Shown here piece by piece: positions 6,815 to 8,033 of a DNA stretch of 8,033 nt. Within the stretch, counting starts at the first letter, position 1; each line of letters opens with the position of its first letter. The notes under the pieces are model-generated. The model ran no database searches and was not told where the DNA came from. It saw only the letters and a list, made by a program, of their open reading frames with translations. The DNA comes from Leptotrichiaceae bacterium. GTDB lineage: Bacteria; Fusobacteriota; Fusobacteriia; Fusobacteriales; Leptotrichiaceae. The position numbers and the translations under genes were made by a program. The stretch spans positions 1 to 8,033 of the forward strand of contig JAUNKI010000089.1 of NCBI GenBank assembly GCA_030532815.1. Reading direction: 5' to 3'.

Positions 6815-8033
6815 ATGAAGCGAGGTTTATTCATATTAAATCTAACAAATGAAATAGAAAAAAAACAGAATAGAAATTATATATTTGAGGGAGGAAAATA
6901 CGAAAATAAATATCAAATTGAAGTATTATTTAAAGAAAATGATTTTGATAAAGTTATTTGTTTCGGAACACCTCAAAGTTCATGGGATTATTTATATAAT
7001 CAAATGTATATAAAGTTTTTTAATAAAGAAGCAGATAAAGAAGATTTAGAATATCTTAGAGAAATAAGAGAAGTTGAAACAGTTAAAGAACTTTTTTACA
7101 AATATTTTAAAGATAAGATAATTATTAAATATTTTGATAAAGATTTAGAAAAAAATGAAATGATAAATTATATTTATGAATTAAAAGAGGAAATGCTATA
7201 TTCTGAAACAATATACATAGATATAACAGGGGGAAAACGTGATTTGCCGATATTTATCATACAATTACTTAATTTAATTATAAATAAGGAAAATAGAAAA
7301 ATAAATGTAAAAATATTTTACTCCAAAGAGAATGAAAATAAAGAATTTGAAATAATTTCATTAGATGATATTATCGAAAAACTCGATTATACAAATGAAA
7401 TCAGTTTATTTTCAAAGTATGGAAATCCTGCGAAATTTATAAAACATTTAATAGATGAAAAGTTAGCTGAAAAATTAAGCAGTTTATATATTTGTACTCA
7501 GTATAATTTGATAAAGTCAATAAAAACTGTTATGGAAGAAATAAAACAAATGAAAAAAATATATACGGTTTTTATTCAAGAAAAAGTTGTAGAAACAAAA
7601 ATTAATGCTTGGAAAGAGATGTTGGACAGCGAAAATCCATTGATAAACTATCAATGGCAACTCTCAAATTTTGCTTTGGCAATAGTAGCTAAAAGTGAAA
7701 ATAATCAAAAAAAGGGAATAAAAAATCAGGAAATTACTGATTTAAGGCATAATATAGTTCATGCTTATGATAGAAAAAATTTAAATTATAATGAAATAGA
7801 AAAAGTAGAAAATAGTTTAAGAAAAGAAAATAAAGTAGAAGAAATATTAGTAACAAATATAGGGCTTGCTCGTAATTATAAAAAAATAAAATACAAATAT
7901 GATAATCACGAAACAGATGAAACTTATTTTGCATTTTCAAATATATTAAAATATAAAAAATATAGTAAAGTAGTTCTTTTAGGAACATGTAATGAGGATT
8001 GGAATACTTTCATTGACAAATGGATAGAAGAAA
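6815..8033 (+). CDS. CARF-HEPN CRISPR-associated protein (Csx2/TM1812-like) with an appended second CARF, 3' end outside window
   Basis: The 406 visible codons are open to the window edge. CARF1 (about 1-165) has the strand LFILNLT, an FGT-x4-W element (50-57) and the ligand-loop-like DITGGKRDLP (136-145). The middle (about 195-340) ends in the HEPN ribonuclease motif RHNIVH (R311, H316). Known of the family: such proteins are switched on by cyclic oligoadenylate from type III Cas10 and then cut RNA through a composite HEPN site in a dimer. Oddity: instead of ending soon after the HEPN motif, the frame runs within 28 residues into VEEILVTNIG, then YDNHETDETYFAFSNIL and LGT-x4-W (389-396), which repeats the start of CARF1. 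The ATG at 6815 lies 7 bases from AAAGGAG (6801-6807); the ATG at 6812 is also possible. CARF2 is cut by the window, so a second HEPN is unknown. Confidence 0.85.
   Translation, partial: MKRGLFILNLTNEIEKKQNRNYIFEGGKYENKYQIEVLFKENDFDKVICFGTPQSSWDYLYNQMYIKFFNKEADKEDLEYLREIREVETVKELFYKYFKDKIIIKYFDKDLEKNEMINYIYELKEEMLYSETIYIDITGGKRDLPIFIIQLLNLIINKENRKINVKIFYSKENENKEFEIISLDDIIEKLDYTNEISLFSKYGNPAKFIKHLIDEKLAEKLSSLYICTQYNLIKSIKTVMEEIKQMKKIYTVFIQEKVVETKINAWKEMLDSENPLINYQWQLSNFALAIVAKSENNQKKGIKNQEITDLRHNIVHAYDRKNLNYNEIEKVENSLRKENKVEEILVTNIGLARNYKKIKYKYDNHETDETYFAFSNILKYKKYSKVVLLGTCNEDWNTFIDKWIEE

Noticed and set aside
7734..7988. Minus-strand 84-residue frame opposite the CARF-HEPN gene
   Set aside because: It is the antisense shadow of a strongly supported + strand gene and consists mainly of Leu, Phe and Tyr.
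1..8033. CRISPR array, tRNA, rRNA, transposase or IS ends
   Set aside because: No regularly spaced direct repeats, no tRNA-like cloverleaf and no transposase motifs were seen by eye on either strand.

Overview
The window is a strongly AT-rich stretch of bacterial DNA with compact + strand operons, clear Shine-Dalgarno sites and many AGA/ATA/AAA codons. This fits a Fusobacteria-type genome, possibly Leptotrichia or a relative. That assignment rests on composition and general protein style only. UGA is read as stop here: the first complete gene ends in TGA.

Layout. (1) Positions 1-886 hold the tail of what looks like a UgpC/MalK-type sugar ABC ATPase, then an RpiR-family (HTH plus SIS) sugar-phosphate regulator. 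(2) Positions 887-1458 hold no convincing gene. A short orphan reading frame there is followed by a strong intrinsic terminator at 1374-1410. (3) Positions 1463-5539 form one apparent four-gene operon. Its promoter is near consensus and its 24-bp start-site region is almost perfectly palindromic. The genes are an Old Yellow Enzyme-family flavin oxidoreductase, a MarR-family regulator, a betaine/choline-type ABC ATPase, and a permease fused to its substrate-binding protein. Spacings are 27 and 23 bp, and the last two genes overlap by 8 bp. The uptake system could carry compatible solutes or, given the redox neighbours, ergothioneine. (4) Positions 5540-6302 are a gene-free AT-rich gap. It holds a near-consensus promoter (5702-5729) and an intrinsic terminator (5822-5852) that together would make an RNA of about 115 nt. 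(5) Positions 6303-8033 are the edge of a CRISPR type III accessory cassette: a csx20 gene broken by one in-frame TGA, then a CARF-HEPN protein of the Csx2/TM1812 type that runs off the window.

The most interesting part is the right end. The CARF-HEPN ribonuclease does not stop after its HEPN motif but continues directly into a second CARF-like N-terminus. This suggests a tandem, single-chain version of a protein family that normally works as a homodimer. The adjacent Csx20, a small CARF-type protein that may limit cyclic-oligoadenylate signalling, carries a nonsense codon but is otherwise intact to its natural end. No CRISPR repeats, Cas10 or other cas genes are visible, so the rest of the locus would lie to the right.
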